Shown: positions 19,028 through 28,005 of the stretch, one piece after another | Numbering within the stretch: position 1 is the stretch's first letter | Layout of the letters: each line of letters begins with the position of its first letter | Assembly: GCF_900177515.1 (NCBI RefSeq) | Contig: NZ_FXAK01000007.1 | Coordinates: 1,968,501-2,032,500 of the forward strand | Direction: 5' to 3' | Length of the DNA: 64,000 nt | DNA from: Azospirillum oryzae | GTDB lineage: Bacteria > Pseudomonadota > Alphaproteobacteria > Azospirillales > Azospirillaceae | Made by a program: the position numbers and the translations under genes | Notes under the pieces: model-generated | What the model was told of the DNA's origin: nothing | The model's database searches: none | What the model saw: the letters and a program-made list of their open reading frames with translations, nothing else

Positions 19028-20425
19028 TCACGCATCGATCGCCTTGCCCAGCTCGACCGGATCGACCTCTCCCTGCTCCAGCCCGACATCGGACACGCTC
19101 TCTTCCGATACGCTCTCTTCCGCGCGGCGTTCCAGCACGGCGGCGAAGAAGCCGTCGGTGTCGTGGCGGGCCGGGGTCAGGCGCAGGTACGGACCCTCGA
19201 CCGGCGGCGCGCCGGCCTCCTCCTCCGCCCACACCTCGGCGACCGGCTTCACGATGAAGTCGTGGTGGGTCTGCAGGAAGGCCTCAACCTGCGCCTCGTT
19301 CTCGTCATGCAGCATGGAGCAGGTGGCGTAGATCAGCCGCCCGCCCGGCTTCACCAGACGCGCCGCGCTGTCCAGGATGTTGGCCTGCAAGGGCAGCAGT
19401 TGTTCCAGACCCGGCCCGAGCTGGCGCCAGCGGGCATCCGGGTTGCGGCGCCAGGTGCCGGTGCCGGAGCAGGGAGCATCCACCAGAACGCGGTCGAACT
19501 TGCGCTTGTGGCGCTTCACCCAAGGATCGCGCTCGCTGGTCAGCGGGTGGGCCTCGATGTTGTGCAGGCCGGCGCGGCGGAACCGCTCGGCGGCGCGCTT
19601 CAGGCGCTTGTCGAGCACGTCGCAGGCGACGACACGGCCCTTGTTCTTCATCAGCGCCGCCACGGCCAGCGTCTTGCCGCCGGCCCCGGCGCAGAAATCG
19701 ACCACCTGATGACCCGGCTTCGGCGCCACCGCCAGCGCCACCAGCTGTGAGCCCTCGTCCTGGATCTCGACCAGACCGTCCTTGAAGGCGTCGACGCTGC
19801 CCAGCGGCGGCCGGCCCTTGACGCGCAGGCCAAGCGGCGACCAGCGCGTGGTCTCCGCCGTGATCTGCGCCTTGGCCAGCGCCTTGATGGCGCTCTGCTG
19901 GTTGGCCTTCAGCGGGTTGATGCGCAGGTCGAGAGGCGCCGCCTCCAGCAGCTTCTCCATCTCCACCCCGAAGCGGTCACCCAGCGAGGCGCGCATCGCC
20001 GCTTCCGCCCACTCCGGACACTCCACCCGCACCGTCTCCGGCATGTCGGGATGGTCCATCGTATGGCATTCCAGCTTGCCGACCATCGCCAGCTCGTCGT
20101 CGGTCAGGCGGGCCGGGGCGAACTTGCCGCCGCTGAACATCTCCAACACCACGCCGGCGTTGCGGTTCTCCTCCAGCAGCAGATAGGCCAGCACGCGGGC
20201 GCGCGGGGTGGCGCGCTCGTAGCCGCCGCGCTCGATCCACCAGCCGAGCCGGGCATGGCGGCGCAGGATCGCGTAGGCCATCTGGGCGATGGCGGTGCGG
20301 TCCTTCGACCCGATGTAGCGGCGGTTGCGGAAATAGGCGCTCATCACCGCGTCGGCGGGGCGAGGGGTCTCGTCGATCTCGGTCAGCAGATCGATGACCG
20401 CCTGGAGGCGGGCGGCGGGTGTCAT
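19028..20425 (-). CDS. RsmB/NOP family RNA (cytosine-C5) methyltransferase
   Basis: 465 residues. An N-terminal NusB-like helical region precedes the SAM-binding domain: VDFCAGAGGKTLAVAALM (motif I), CDVLDKRLKRAAERF, LVDAPCSGTGTWRRNPD (motif IV with the release Cys) and YATCSMLHDENEAQV (motif VI with the catalytic Cys). Closest to 16S rRNA m5C967 methyltransferases, though the rRNA site cannot be read directly. The C-terminus holds a short repeat, EESVSEESVS. The gene stands alone between a REP-like element and the divergent mltA. Confidence 0.88.
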   Translation of the reverse strand: MTPAARLQAVIDLLTEIDETPRPADAVMSAYFRNRRYIGSKDRTAIAQMAYAILRRHARLGWWIERGGYERATPRARVLAYLLLEENRNAGVVLEMFSGGKFAPARLTDDELAMVGKLECHTMDHPDMPETVRVECPEWAEAAMRASLGDRFGVEMEKLLEAAPLDLRINPLKANQQSAIKALAKAQITAETTRWSPLGLRVKGRPPLGSVDAFKDGLVEIQDEGSQLVALAVAPKPGHQVVDFCAGAGGKTLAVAALMKNKGRVVACDVLDKRLKRAAERFRRAGLHNIEAHPLTSERDPWVKRHKRKFDRVLVDAPCSGTGTWRRNPDARWRQLGPGLEQLLPLQANILDSAARLVKPGGRLIYATCSMLHDENEAQVEAFLQTHHDFIVKPVAEVWAEEEAGAPPVEGPYLRLTPARHDTDGFFAAVLERRAEESVSEESVSDVGLEQGEVDPVELGKAIDA

Positions 20426-20837
20426 GGCGTCTGGTCCCTTGGGGTGTCACATGGCGGCGAACAGGACCGGCCGCCCGCATGTTCCCCCGCATCGGATCGG
20501 GGACGGGATGCACAGTTGCGGACGGTCCTTCACGTATGGGCTGTCGATACCGCGTTTGCCGCGCTCTGTCACGCCCTGCCGCCGCGCGGCTGCCCCGCTT
20601 GCCGCCGGAAAGGCCCGGCCGGCGCCCACCCGTGACAACCGGCCGCGACCTACCCGAAAGTGCAGGTTGGGGATTGACGACTCGGGGTAACCACCGGCAC
20701 AAACGTTCGGGTGATGTGACCTTATCGTGACCGGACCGCCAGCGCGGCCGGACGATCAGGGTCTCCGACGGACAGATCGATTGCTGGTGGCGGAGTGCGC
20801 GATGGCGGCTGCGGCTGGGGTGGCGTGTGCGCGTGAG
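20426..20837. other. Intergenic region between rsmB-like gene and mltA
   Basis: 412 bp between two divergent genes. Only short ORFs without recognisable sequence are present. The 3' part (about 20690-20760) has lower GC and two GTGACC words and may hold the mltA promoter; I see no defined operator or terminator. Confidence 0.4.
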
Positions 20838-21983
20838 ATGAAGCGGCCCAAAAAGCGGCAGCTCCTGCGGCTTTCCCTGCTCGGCGGCCTGCTGGCGACG
20901 CTGGCGGCCTGCGCCGGCACAACGCCGATGGTGGAGGGGCAGCGGAGCACCGCACAGCGCCCGACCTGGGATCAGGTGTCGCCCGACTTCCGCCACCTTG
21001 CCGGCTGGATCGACGACGACCATGCCCAGGCGGTCCCGGCGGTACAGCGCACCTGCGGCTGGGTGAAGAACCAGCCGCCGGGCAAAGCTTTGGGATCGCT
21101 GCGCGCCGCCGGCACAACCGACGACTGGCGCGCCATCTGCGCCGCCGCCCGCGACCTGCCCGCCGGCGACAGCGAGGCGGCCCGCCGCTTCTTCGAAACC
21201 TTCTTCACCCCGCGCGACGTCAGCAACGGCGAGAACGGCCTGTTCACCGGTTACTACGAGATCGAGCTGCACGGCAGCTGGACGCGGACCGAACGCTACA
21301 ACGTCCCGCTCTACCGCATGCCGGCGCGCGGCAAGCGCGGCCTGCCGACCCGCGCCCGGATCGAGGCCGGCGCGCTGAAGGGCAAGGGGCTGGAGCTGAT
21401 GTGGGTGGACGACCCGGTCGACGCCTTCTTCCTGGAAATCCAGGGCTCCGGCCGGGCGATCATGGCCGACGGGTCGGTGGTCGGCATCCATTATGCCGGC
21501 CAGAACGGTCACAGCTATTACCCGATCGGCCGCCATATTATCGACCGCGGCGAGGCCACGCCGGAACAGATGTCGCTGCAACTGATCCGCCGCTGGCTGA
21601 AGGACCATCCGGCCGAGGCCCAGCGGGTGATGAACCTCAACCCCTCCTATGTCTTCTTCAGGGTCAAGCCCGAGGTCGGCGCCCGCGGCGCCCGCAACAT
21701 GGAACTGACCCCCGGCCGCAGCCTCGCCGTGGATGCAGAGCATATCCCGCTGGGCGTACCGCTCTGGCTGGAAGTGCGCGACGCCCCGGTACCGGGCGGC
21801 GCCATCAACCGGCTGGTGGTCGCACAGGACACCGGCGGCGCCATCAAGGGACCGGTGCGCGGCGACCTGTTCTGGGGCCACGGTCCGCAGGCGGAGGAAG
21901 GGGCCGGCGTGATGAAGGCGCGCGGCCGCTACACCATGCTGACCCCGCGCAGCCTGTCGGTCCAGACCGCACAGCGGAAGTGA
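20838..21983 (+). CDS. mltA: MltA-type lytic murein transglycosylase, lipoprotein
   Basis: 381 residues from ATG 20838, starting with a basic n-region and a lipobox (LATLAAC), so lipid-anchored, probably in the outer membrane. The MltA domain has FTGYYEIELHGS, FFLEIQGSGR and the 3D domain ends with VAQDTGGAIKGPVRGDLFWG, where the catalytic Asp sits. It cleaves peptidoglycan glycan strands to give 1,6-anhydro ends during growth. An ATG at 20802 with a better GGAG site would add 12 residues before the signal sequence. Its stop overlaps the next start (TGATG). Confidence 0.92.
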   Translation: MKRPKKRQLLRLSLLGGLLATLAACAGTTPMVEGQRSTAQRPTWDQVSPDFRHLAGWIDDDHAQAVPAVQRTCGWVKNQPPGKALGSLRAAGTTDDWRAICAAARDLPAGDSEAARRFFETFFTPRDVSNGENGLFTGYYEIELHGSWTRTERYNVPLYRMPARGKRGLPTRARIEAGALKGKGLELMWVDDPVDAFFLEIQGSGRAIMADGSVVGIHYAGQNGHSYYPIGRHIIDRGEATPEQMSLQLIRRWLKDHPAEAQRVMNLNPSYVFFRVKPEVGARGARNMELTPGRSLAVDAEHIPLGVPLWLEVRDAPVPGGAINRLVVAQDTGGAIKGPVRGDLFWGHGPQAEEGAGVMKARGRYTMLTPRSLSVQTAQRK

Positions 21984-22525
21984 TGACGGAGGGCGACGGG
22001 ATCCGGCTGGAACGCCTGACCGCCCTACCCGACCGCGGGGCGGCGCTGGCCGCGCTGGAGGAGATCTTCTTCGCCTCCACCACCCGGACGGAATTCGCGT
22101 CGGACGCCGACCGCGCCGCCTTCCTGGACACCTGGACCGGCTGGTTCGTGGCGGAGGCGCCGCGGGACATCTGGATGGCGGTGACGGACGACGGGCAGGT
22201 GGTCGGCTATCTCACCGGATGCAAGGACAGTGCGGCATCGGTCGAACTGGCGCGACGCATTCCGAAATACGAGGTCTTCGCCGACCATTTTGCAGCATAT
22301 CCCGCCCATTTCCATGTGAATGTCCGGCCGGGATGGCGGGAGCATGGGCTGGGCCGACGGCTGGTCGACCGCTTTGCCGAGGATTGCCGGGCCGACGGCC
22401 TGCCCGGCGTGCATCTGGTCACCGCCGTCTTCGCCCGCAATGTCGAGTTCTACCAGCGCGCCGGCTTCACAGATGCCTGTCAGCGCGGTCCCCTGCTGTT
22501 CCTGGGACGGCGCCTGAACGCCTGA
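21983..22525 (+). CDS. GNAT-family N-acetyltransferase
   Basis: 180 residues. The acetyl-CoA loop is visible as VNVRPGWREHGLGRRLVDRF near residue 115, followed by GVHLVTAVFARNVEFYQRAGF, the usual GNAT beta4-alpha3 to C-terminal pattern. The substrate is unknown. The start shares one base with the mltA stop, so the two are translationally coupled. Confidence 0.85.
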   Translation: MTEGDGIRLERLTALPDRGAALAALEEIFFASTTRTEFASDADRAAFLDTWTGWFVAEAPRDIWMAVTDDGQVVGYLTGCKDSAASVELARRIPKYEVFADHFAAYPAHFHVNVRPGWREHGLGRRLVDRFAEDCRADGLPGVHLVTAVFARNVEFYQRAGFTDACQRGPLLFLGRRLNA

Positions 22526-22582
22526 CTTCTGGGGCATGGCTGTGCTAGGCAGGGGTATCCCCTTGTCGGAAAGCCCGTTGCC

Positions 22583-23347
22583 ATGACCCGCCCGTCCCTG
22601 CTGATCGAAAGCCCGCAGAACCCGCAGTTCAAGCTTTGGGAATCGGCGCTGGAAAGCCGCGGGCTGAAGAAGAACGGCAAATTCCTGCTGGCCGGGCTGA
22701 AGACCGTGCCGGAAGCGTTGCGCCAGCATCCCGAGCGGTTCGAGCGGCTGCTGTTCACCGATCCGGCGCAGATCGCGGGCTGGCGCCTGCCGCCGGGAGT
22801 GGAGCCGGTACAATTGGCCCCCGCCCTGTTCCGGACGCTGGACGTGTCGGGCACCGGCTTTCCGCTGCTGGTCGGCGCGGTGCCGAAGATGCCGGCCATC
22901 GACCTGTCGCAGCAGCCGCAGGGGCTGGAACTGCTGTGCGCGCTGGGCGATCCGAGCAATCTCGGCGCCTTGCTGCGCAGCGCCGCCGCCTTCGGCGTGT
23001 CGCGGATCGTGCTGCTGGAGGGCGCGGCGCATCCCTTCCACCCGAAATGCCTGCGCGCGGCCTCGAACGCGCAGTTCGCGCTGACCCTGCTGCGCGGGCC
23101 GCGCTGGGCGGCGGTGAATGAGGCGGCCGGGCCGCTCTATGCATTGGACGGCGGCGGCGAGGATCTGACTCGCTTCGACTGGCCGGCCGACATGCGGCTG
23201 ATCCTGGGCGAGGAAGGCCAGGGCGTACCCGCCGACTGCCCGGCGACGCGGCTGTCGGTGCCGACGACCGGCGCGGTGGAGTCGCTGAACGCCACAGTGG
23301 CGGTCAGCGTGGCGCTGTTCGCGCGGTATGGGGTGGTTAGGGGGTAG
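22583..23347 (+). CDS. TrmH/SpoU-family RNA 2'-O-methyltransferase
   Basis: 254 residues. An N-terminal substrate-binding part (SPQNPQFKLWESALESRGLKKNGKFLLAG) precedes the SPOUT domain: motif 1 GDPSNLGALLRSAAAFG, motif 2 LILGEEGQGVP and motif 3 VPTTGAVESLNATVAVSVALF. These knotted enzymes methylate ribose in rRNA or tRNA; the target is not evident from sequence. It runs in the same direction as the mltA-GNAT pair, 57 bp behind. Confidence 0.9.
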   Translation: MTRPSLLIESPQNPQFKLWESALESRGLKKNGKFLLAGLKTVPEALRQHPERFERLLFTDPAQIAGWRLPPGVEPVQLAPALFRTLDVSGTGFPLLVGAVPKMPAIDLSQQPQGLELLCALGDPSNLGALLRSAAAFGVSRIVLLEGAAHPFHPKCLRAASNAQFALTLLRGPRWAAVNEAAGPLYALDGGGEDLTRFDWPADMRLILGEEGQGVPADCPATRLSVPTTGAVESLNATVAVSVALFARYGVVRG

Positions 23348-23408
23348 GCTTCGAATGCCCCCACCTATCCTCCCCCGCTTCGCGGGAGAGGGTTGGGGAG
23401 GGGGTTTA
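23344..23408. repeat. REP-like palindromic repeat, copy 3
   Basis: Same family in the opposite sense: GGCTTCGAATGCCCCCACC leads into CCTCCCCCGC-TTC-GCGGGAGAGGGTTGGGG. It lies between the convergent SpoU gene and the bacteriophytochrome gene. The stem has a mismatch relative to copy 1. Confidence 0.65.
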
Positions 23409-23429
23409 ACTCCGCAAGAATTTAACCCC

Positions 23430-25979
23430 CTACCCCATCACCGACGCCAGCACCTGCACCACCTGATCCGACCCATAGGGCTTCTTCAGCACCGGGACGT
23501 CCGCGAACCGCTCCGGCACCGCAGCACTCTCGCCATAGCCGGTGGCAAAGACGAAGGGGACCCCCAGTTCCCGCAACCGCTCGGCGACCGCGAGCGAGGT
23601 CTCGTTGCCCAGGTTGATGTCCAGCACGCCGACCACCGGCGGGTCCTCGTCGATCAGGCGCAGGGCGTGGCGGACGCCGGCGGCGGTGTTGACCCGGCTG
23701 GCGTTGAAGCTCAGCAGCACGTCCTCCGTCGCCATGGCGATGATCATGTTGTCCTCCAGCAGCAGCACCGGACCACCGATGGAGAAATCGGCCGCAGGCA
23801 CCGGCAGGCTGCGCCGGCCGCTGTCCGGCAGGCTGGCGGCGACAGTGACATATTGGGCCGGGATCATGAAACGCGCCTGCAGGCCGGACAGGGCATAGGT
23901 CACCTCCGCCTCGCCCTGCAGATCGTGGGGGACGGAGCGCTCGATCACCGTGGTGCCGAAGCCGGTGCGCGACGGCGCCCGCACCGGCGGGCCGCCATTC
24001 TCCTGCCAGTCGATCAGCAGACGGCCGCCTTCGTCGATCGACCAGTCGGCCTCGACCCAGCCGCCGCTGTCGCTGAGCGCGCCGTACTTGGCCGAATTGG
24101 TGGTCAGCTCATGCACCACCAGCGCGAAGACGGAGAAGGCCTGCGGCGCCAGCAGCACCTCCGGCCCGGTCAGCCGCACCCGCTCGCTCTTGGCCGAAAG
24201 ATAGGCGCCGATCTCCGCCGCGATCAGGGCGCGCAGGGATGCCGGCCCCCAATTGTCGGCGGTGATCTGGTCATGGGCGCGGGCCAGCGCCTCGATGCGG
24301 CCGGCGACGATGGCGGCGAACTGCTGCACCGTCTCCGCCCCGGTCTCGCTCTGCCGCACCAGGGCACGGACGAGGCTGAGGATGTTGCGGACGCGATGAT
24401 TCAGTTCGGCGATCAGCAACTCCTGCCGCTCGGTCGCCTCCTTGCGGGTGCGGCCGGCGACGTCGGCCAGCCGCAGCACCACCTCCAGCAGGGTCACCCG
24501 CAGGGATTCGGCGTTGCGCTCGTCCAGCTCGCTCCAGGGCTTGGACCGGCCGCGCACGGTTTCCTTCCAGGCCTCGAAGCTCTTGCGCGGGGTCAAGCGC
24601 GGTCCGTTGGGGCCGTACTGCGCCGGCTTGGTCGGGTCGCCGCCCCAAGTGACGGTGCGGATCATCTCCTTGCGGAAGAAGACCAGATAGTCGCGCGGCA
24701 TGCGCGACACCGGGATCGCCAGCAGCCCGCAAGCCCGTTCGGTGAAGTCGCGGGCCGGCGGATGGACGGCCCCCAACTCGTCGGTCACATAGACCTTGCT
24801 GGGCGGCGTCCGGTGCAGGAAGCGCATGACGCCCAGCGTCTCCTCCCGCGTCGGCGTCTCGCCCTCCATGTGCAGCTGGCCGTCGGTGCAGCAGGCGAAG
24901 CCGTCGCACTCGATCAGGGTCCGCAGTTCCGCCGCGAAGGTGACGAGGCTGTCCAGCGGCGATTCGCTGTCGGCCAGCATCGACATGATGCGGACATGGG
25001 CGCGGCGGGCCTGCGCCTCCTGCTGGCTTTCCTGTTCGCGCTCCCGCCCTTCCAGCAGCAGCGAAACCATCTGGCCGAACAGCTCGGCGGTGGTGCGCCG
25101 TTCGAAGGAGAGCGAGCGGGCGTGACGGTGATGGCAGGCGAACAGGCCCCACAGTTTGCCGTGCCGCAGGATCGACACCGACAGCGAGGCGTTCACGCCC
25201 ATGTTGCGCAGATATTCGACATGGATCAGCGAGACGCTGCGCAGCAGGCTGAGCGACAGGTCCAGCGGCTGCCCCAAGGGATCGAGCATCGGCACCACCG
25301 GCACCGGCGGCGCGTTCACATCGGCGATGCAGCGCAACCAGTTGCGCTCGTACAGGCGCCGGGCCTGCTGCGGGATGTCGGATGCCGGATAGCGCTGGCC
25401 GAGGAAGCTGCCGATGCCGTGCACCGCCGATTCCGCGATCACTTCCCCCGACCCGTCGGGACCGAAGCGGTAAACCATGACCCGGTCGAAGCCGGTCAGC
25501 GCCCGCATCTGGCGCGCCGCCTCGCGGCAGAAGCCGTCGAAGCCGCGGGTGTTCTGGACCCGTGCGATCATCGAACGCAGCAGCGATCCCGAATCCTGCG
25601 GCCCCTCCCCCTCGCTCGGTTCCGCCTCGATCACGATGGTGGAGCCGGACAGGTGGACGGCAACGTCGCAGACAGGGGTGATGTCAGACAGGTGGATGCC
25701 GAAGGCCCGCTCGACGCTGCCGTTGATATGAGCGACCTGCAGCCGGCCACGGATGGTGTGCAGCGCCTCGCCCTTGATGACCCGCGACAGCGGATGCCCC
25801 AACAGGTCGTCGGGCTCCACCCCCAGCCAACGGCCGATGTTGGCGGAGACATGCAGGATGATCCAATCGGCCGTTACGGCGATCAGGAAACCTGTGGGCT
25901 GAATAAAACCCAGCTGGTGGATGGGCTCCCGGTCACAATCGGTGAGGTCGACAGACCCCGAAGGAACCGGGCCGCTCAT
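23430..25979 (-). CDS. bphP: Bacteriophytochrome: PAS-GAF-PHY, HWE-type histidine kinase, receiver
   Basis: 849-residue red/far-red photoreceptor. Cys15 in LTDCDREPIHQ is the biliverdin-binding residue of bacteriophytochromes. The GAF domain has YPASDIPQQARRLY and GVNASLSVSILRHGKLWGLFACHH; the PHY tongue has PRKSF. The kinase is HWE/HisKA_2 type: ELNHRVRNILSLVRALV (His528) and VVHELTTNSAKYGAL, WQENGG. A receiver domain closes the protein (LLLEDNMIIA, LDINLG, KKPY). One oddity is IQPTG where most phytochromes have IQPHG (Thr29). The upstream region has overlapping dyads at 26135-26162. It likely signals by autophosphorylation and intramolecular transfer. Confidence 0.93.
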   Translation of the reverse strand: MSGPVPSGSVDLTDCDREPIHQLGFIQPTGFLIAVTADWIILHVSANIGRWLGVEPDDLLGHPLSRVIKGEALHTIRGRLQVAHINGSVERAFGIHLSDITPVCDVAVHLSGSTIVIEAEPSEGEGPQDSGSLLRSMIARVQNTRGFDGFCREAARQMRALTGFDRVMVYRFGPDGSGEVIAESAVHGIGSFLGQRYPASDIPQQARRLYERNWLRCIADVNAPPVPVVPMLDPLGQPLDLSLSLLRSVSLIHVEYLRNMGVNASLSVSILRHGKLWGLFACHHRHARSLSFERRTTAELFGQMVSLLLEGREREQESQQEAQARRAHVRIMSMLADSESPLDSLVTFAAELRTLIECDGFACCTDGQLHMEGETPTREETLGVMRFLHRTPPSKVYVTDELGAVHPPARDFTERACGLLAIPVSRMPRDYLVFFRKEMIRTVTWGGDPTKPAQYGPNGPRLTPRKSFEAWKETVRGRSKPWSELDERNAESLRVTLLEVVLRLADVAGRTRKEATERQELLIAELNHRVRNILSLVRALVRQSETGAETVQQFAAIVAGRIEALARAHDQITADNWGPASLRALIAAEIGAYLSAKSERVRLTGPEVLLAPQAFSVFALVVHELTTNSAKYGALSDSGGWVEADWSIDEGGRLLIDWQENGGPPVRAPSRTGFGTTVIERSVPHDLQGEAEVTYALSGLQARFMIPAQYVTVAASLPDSGRRSLPVPAADFSIGGPVLLLEDNMIIAMATEDVLLSFNASRVNTAAGVRHALRLIDEDPPVVGVLDINLGNETSLAVAERLRELGVPFVFATGYGESAAVPERFADVPVLKKPYGSDQVVQVLASVMG

Positions 25980-26134
25980 CGAGCAAAGACTTCAGACAAA
26001 CGCGACCTCAAGCGGAAGCTGGACCGGCGGCGTTTGTCACGCACAGCCAAGGGATATCATCAACAATTTAGGCAGGATGAGGGAATGCCGCAACGCTCCA
26101 AAATGGCTATTCCTATGCTCTTACTAGGGCGCAT

Positions 26135-26162
26135 TAACTTAACATAGGATAAGTTACGTAAC
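26135..26162. promoter_or_regulatory. Overlapping dyads upstream of bphP
   Basis: TAACTTA (26135-26141) and TAAGTTA (26150-26156) are inverted repeats 15 bp apart, and the second arm overlaps the perfect palindrome GTTACGTAAC (26153-26162). They lie about 155 bp upstream of the bphP start in AT-rich DNA. A transcription factor site is inferred; I cannot name the regulator. Confidence 0.4.
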
Positions 26163-26244
26163 GGCCGGCGTGCTTTTGTTGCTCTACTCGATGCAGATTC
26201 CGACCGCAGCTTTAGATTTTTTTAACCACGCCCACAAACGCGGA

Positions 26245-26276
26245 TCGAGGCTCCAGCCCTGATGCCGGAGCCTCGA
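26245..26276 (-). terminator. Terminator-like hairpin after recN
   Basis: Perfect 10-bp stem, TCGAGGCTCC with GGAGCCTCGA, 12-nt loop, 30 bp past the recN stop. There is no T-run directly after it on the minus strand, though a T/A-rich stretch lies about 25 bp further on. Confidence 0.55.
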
Positions 26277-26305
26277 CATGCAAAAAGGTTAACGGTGATT
26301 GCGCG

Positions 26306-27997
26306 TCAGCCGCGGCCGGCGATCAGGCTGTCGGCCGCTGCGCGAGCTTCGGCGGTGACGGTGGCGCCGGACAGCATGCGGGCGATCTCCTCGCGCCGCT
26401 CGTCTCCGTCCAATTCGGCGACGCCGGTGGTGACCTGCTCGCCCTTCTGCGACTTCTGCACCTTCAGGTGAACGGCGCCGCGCGCCGCGACCTGGGGGCT
26501 GTGGGTAACGACCAGCACCTGCAGGCCGTGGCCCAGCGTTTCCAGCCGCTCGCCCACCGCCGCGGCGACGGCGCCGCCGATGCCGGTGTCCACCTCGTCG
26601 AACACCAGCGTGCCGACGGTGGATGTCTGTGCCAGCACCACCTTCAACGCCAGCATGAAGCGCGCCAGTTCGCCGCCCGACGCGATCTTGTTCAAGGCAC
26701 CCGGCGGGGAGCCGGGGTTGGTGGCGACCTGGAAGGCGACGCGGTCGATGCCGGACGCGTTCCATTCGGACTCGTCGAGCGGCTCGACCAGCGTCCGGAA
26801 CTTCGCCTTCTCCATCTTCAACGGCGCCAGTTCGCCGGCGACCGCCACGTCCAGACGGCCGGCGGCCTCGCGGCGGGCGGCGCTCAGCGCCTCCGCGGCC
26901 TTGTGGAAGGCAGCGCGGGCCTGTTCGGCCTCCTTCGCCAGCTTGGCCAACAGATCGCCCTGATCCTCGATCAGCAGCAGCCGGCCGGCCATCTCCTCGC
27001 GCAGGGGGGCCAGCGCATCGACATCGACGCCATGCTTGCGGGCGGCGGCGCGGAGCGCGAACAGCCGCTCCTCCAGCTTCTCCAGCGCCCGCGGGTCCAT
27101 GTCGACACCGCTGGAGGCGGCCTGCAGCGCAGCAATCGCCTCCCCCGCCTCGGTCGCGGCGCGGTCGAGCGCGGCGATGACCGGGTCCAGCGTGCCGCCG
27201 GCCTTGTCGGCGATGCGGCTCAGGGTACGAATGGCAGAGGACAGGGCGCGCTCGACGCCACGGTCGCCCGACAGTTCCGCATAGGCGGCGTTCATGCCGT
27301 CGACCAGCTTTTCCCGGTGCATCAGCACCGCGCGGGTCTCCGACAGTTCCTCCTCTTCGCCGGCCTTGGGGGCGAGCGCATCCAGCTCGGCCACGGCGTG
27401 GCGGAGATATTCCTCTTCCGAGCGGGCGCGGGCGATGTCGGCGGCGGCGGAATGGCGGGCATCCTCGACCTGTCTCCAGGCGCGGTGCGCGGCGGCGACC
27501 TGCGCCGCCTGCGCCGACAGTCCGGCATAGGCGTCGAGCACGCCGCGGTGGGTCTGCGGGTTCAGCAGGCCGTGGGTGTCGAATTGCCCATGTACTTCGA
27601 CCAGTTCGGCGCCCAGCGTCTTCAGCAGGCCGACGCCGACCGGCTGGTCGTTCACCCAGGCGCGGCTGCGGCCGTCGGTGTTGACGGTGCGGCGGATCAC
27701 CAGCGTGCCATAGCCGGAGGCGGAGTCGCCGGAATCGGCGTCCAGCCCCTGTTCCTTCAGGATGGCGAAGGCCGGGTGGTCGCCCGACAGCTCGAACTCC
27801 GCGGTGACGGCGGCCTGATCGGCGCCATGGCGCACCAGGCCGGAATCCGCGCGCGCGCCAAGGGCCAGCCCCAGCGCGTCGAGCAGGATGGACTTGCCGG
27901 CACCGGTCTCGCCGGTCAGGGCGCACAGGCCCTTGCGGAAGGACAGGCTCAGACGCTCGATCAGGACGACGTCCCGGATCGTCAGCGACACGAGCAT
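26306..27997 (-). CDS. recN: DNA repair protein RecN
   Basis: 563-residue SMC-like ATPase used in double-strand break repair. Walker A GETGAGKSILLDALGLALG lies at about residues 30-50, long coiled arms in the middle, and at the C-terminus GELARFMLALKVVLA (signature), VFDEVDTGIGG (Walker B) and QVLVVTHSPQVAA. ATG 27997 is chosen because MLVSLTIRDVVLIERL is the normal N-terminus; the ORF extends to 28183 inside bamD. It follows bamD by 8 bp on the same strand, so the two form an operon. Confidence 0.95.
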   Translation of the reverse strand: MLVSLTIRDVVLIERLSLSFRKGLCALTGETGAGKSILLDALGLALGARADSGLVRHGADQAAVTAEFELSGDHPAFAILKEQGLDADSGDSASGYGTLVIRRTVNTDGRSRAWVNDQPVGVGLLKTLGAELVEVHGQFDTHGLLNPQTHRGVLDAYAGLSAQAAQVAAAHRAWRQVEDARHSAAADIARARSEEEYLRHAVAELDALAPKAGEEEELSETRAVLMHREKLVDGMNAAYAELSGDRGVERALSSAIRTLSRIADKAGGTLDPVIAALDRAATEAGEAIAALQAASSGVDMDPRALEKLEERLFALRAAARKHGVDVDALAPLREEMAGRLLLIEDQGDLLAKLAKEAEQARAAFHKAAEALSAARREAAGRLDVAVAGELAPLKMEKAKFRTLVEPLDESEWNASGIDRVAFQVATNPGSPPGALNKIASGGELARFMLALKVVLAQTSTVGTLVFDEVDTGIGGAVAAAVGERLETLGHGLQVLVVTHSPQVAARGAVHLKVQKSQKGEQVTTGVAELDGDERREEIARMLSGATVTAEARAAADSLIAGRG

Positions 27998-28005
27998 GGA
28001 GCGTC

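Larger units (their letters stand above)
25980..26305. other. AT-richer region between recN and bphP
   Basis: 326 bp with clearly lower GC than its surroundings. It contains the recN terminator hairpin (26245-26276) and a pair of overlapping dyads (26135-26162), described separately. No gene is visible; it probably carries the bphP promoter. Confidence 0.5.

Noticed and set aside
16874-19750. 958-codon open frame on the plus strand opposite holC, pepA and rsmB
   Set aside because: It is an antisense shadow produced by high GC at third positions; the translation is low-complexity (Gly, Gln, Arg, His-rich) and the minus-strand genes there are unambiguous.
23328-26147. 939-codon open frame opposite the bacteriophytochrome gene
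   Set aside because: Same artefact; translation has no domain-like sequence while the opposite strand encodes a complete phytochrome.
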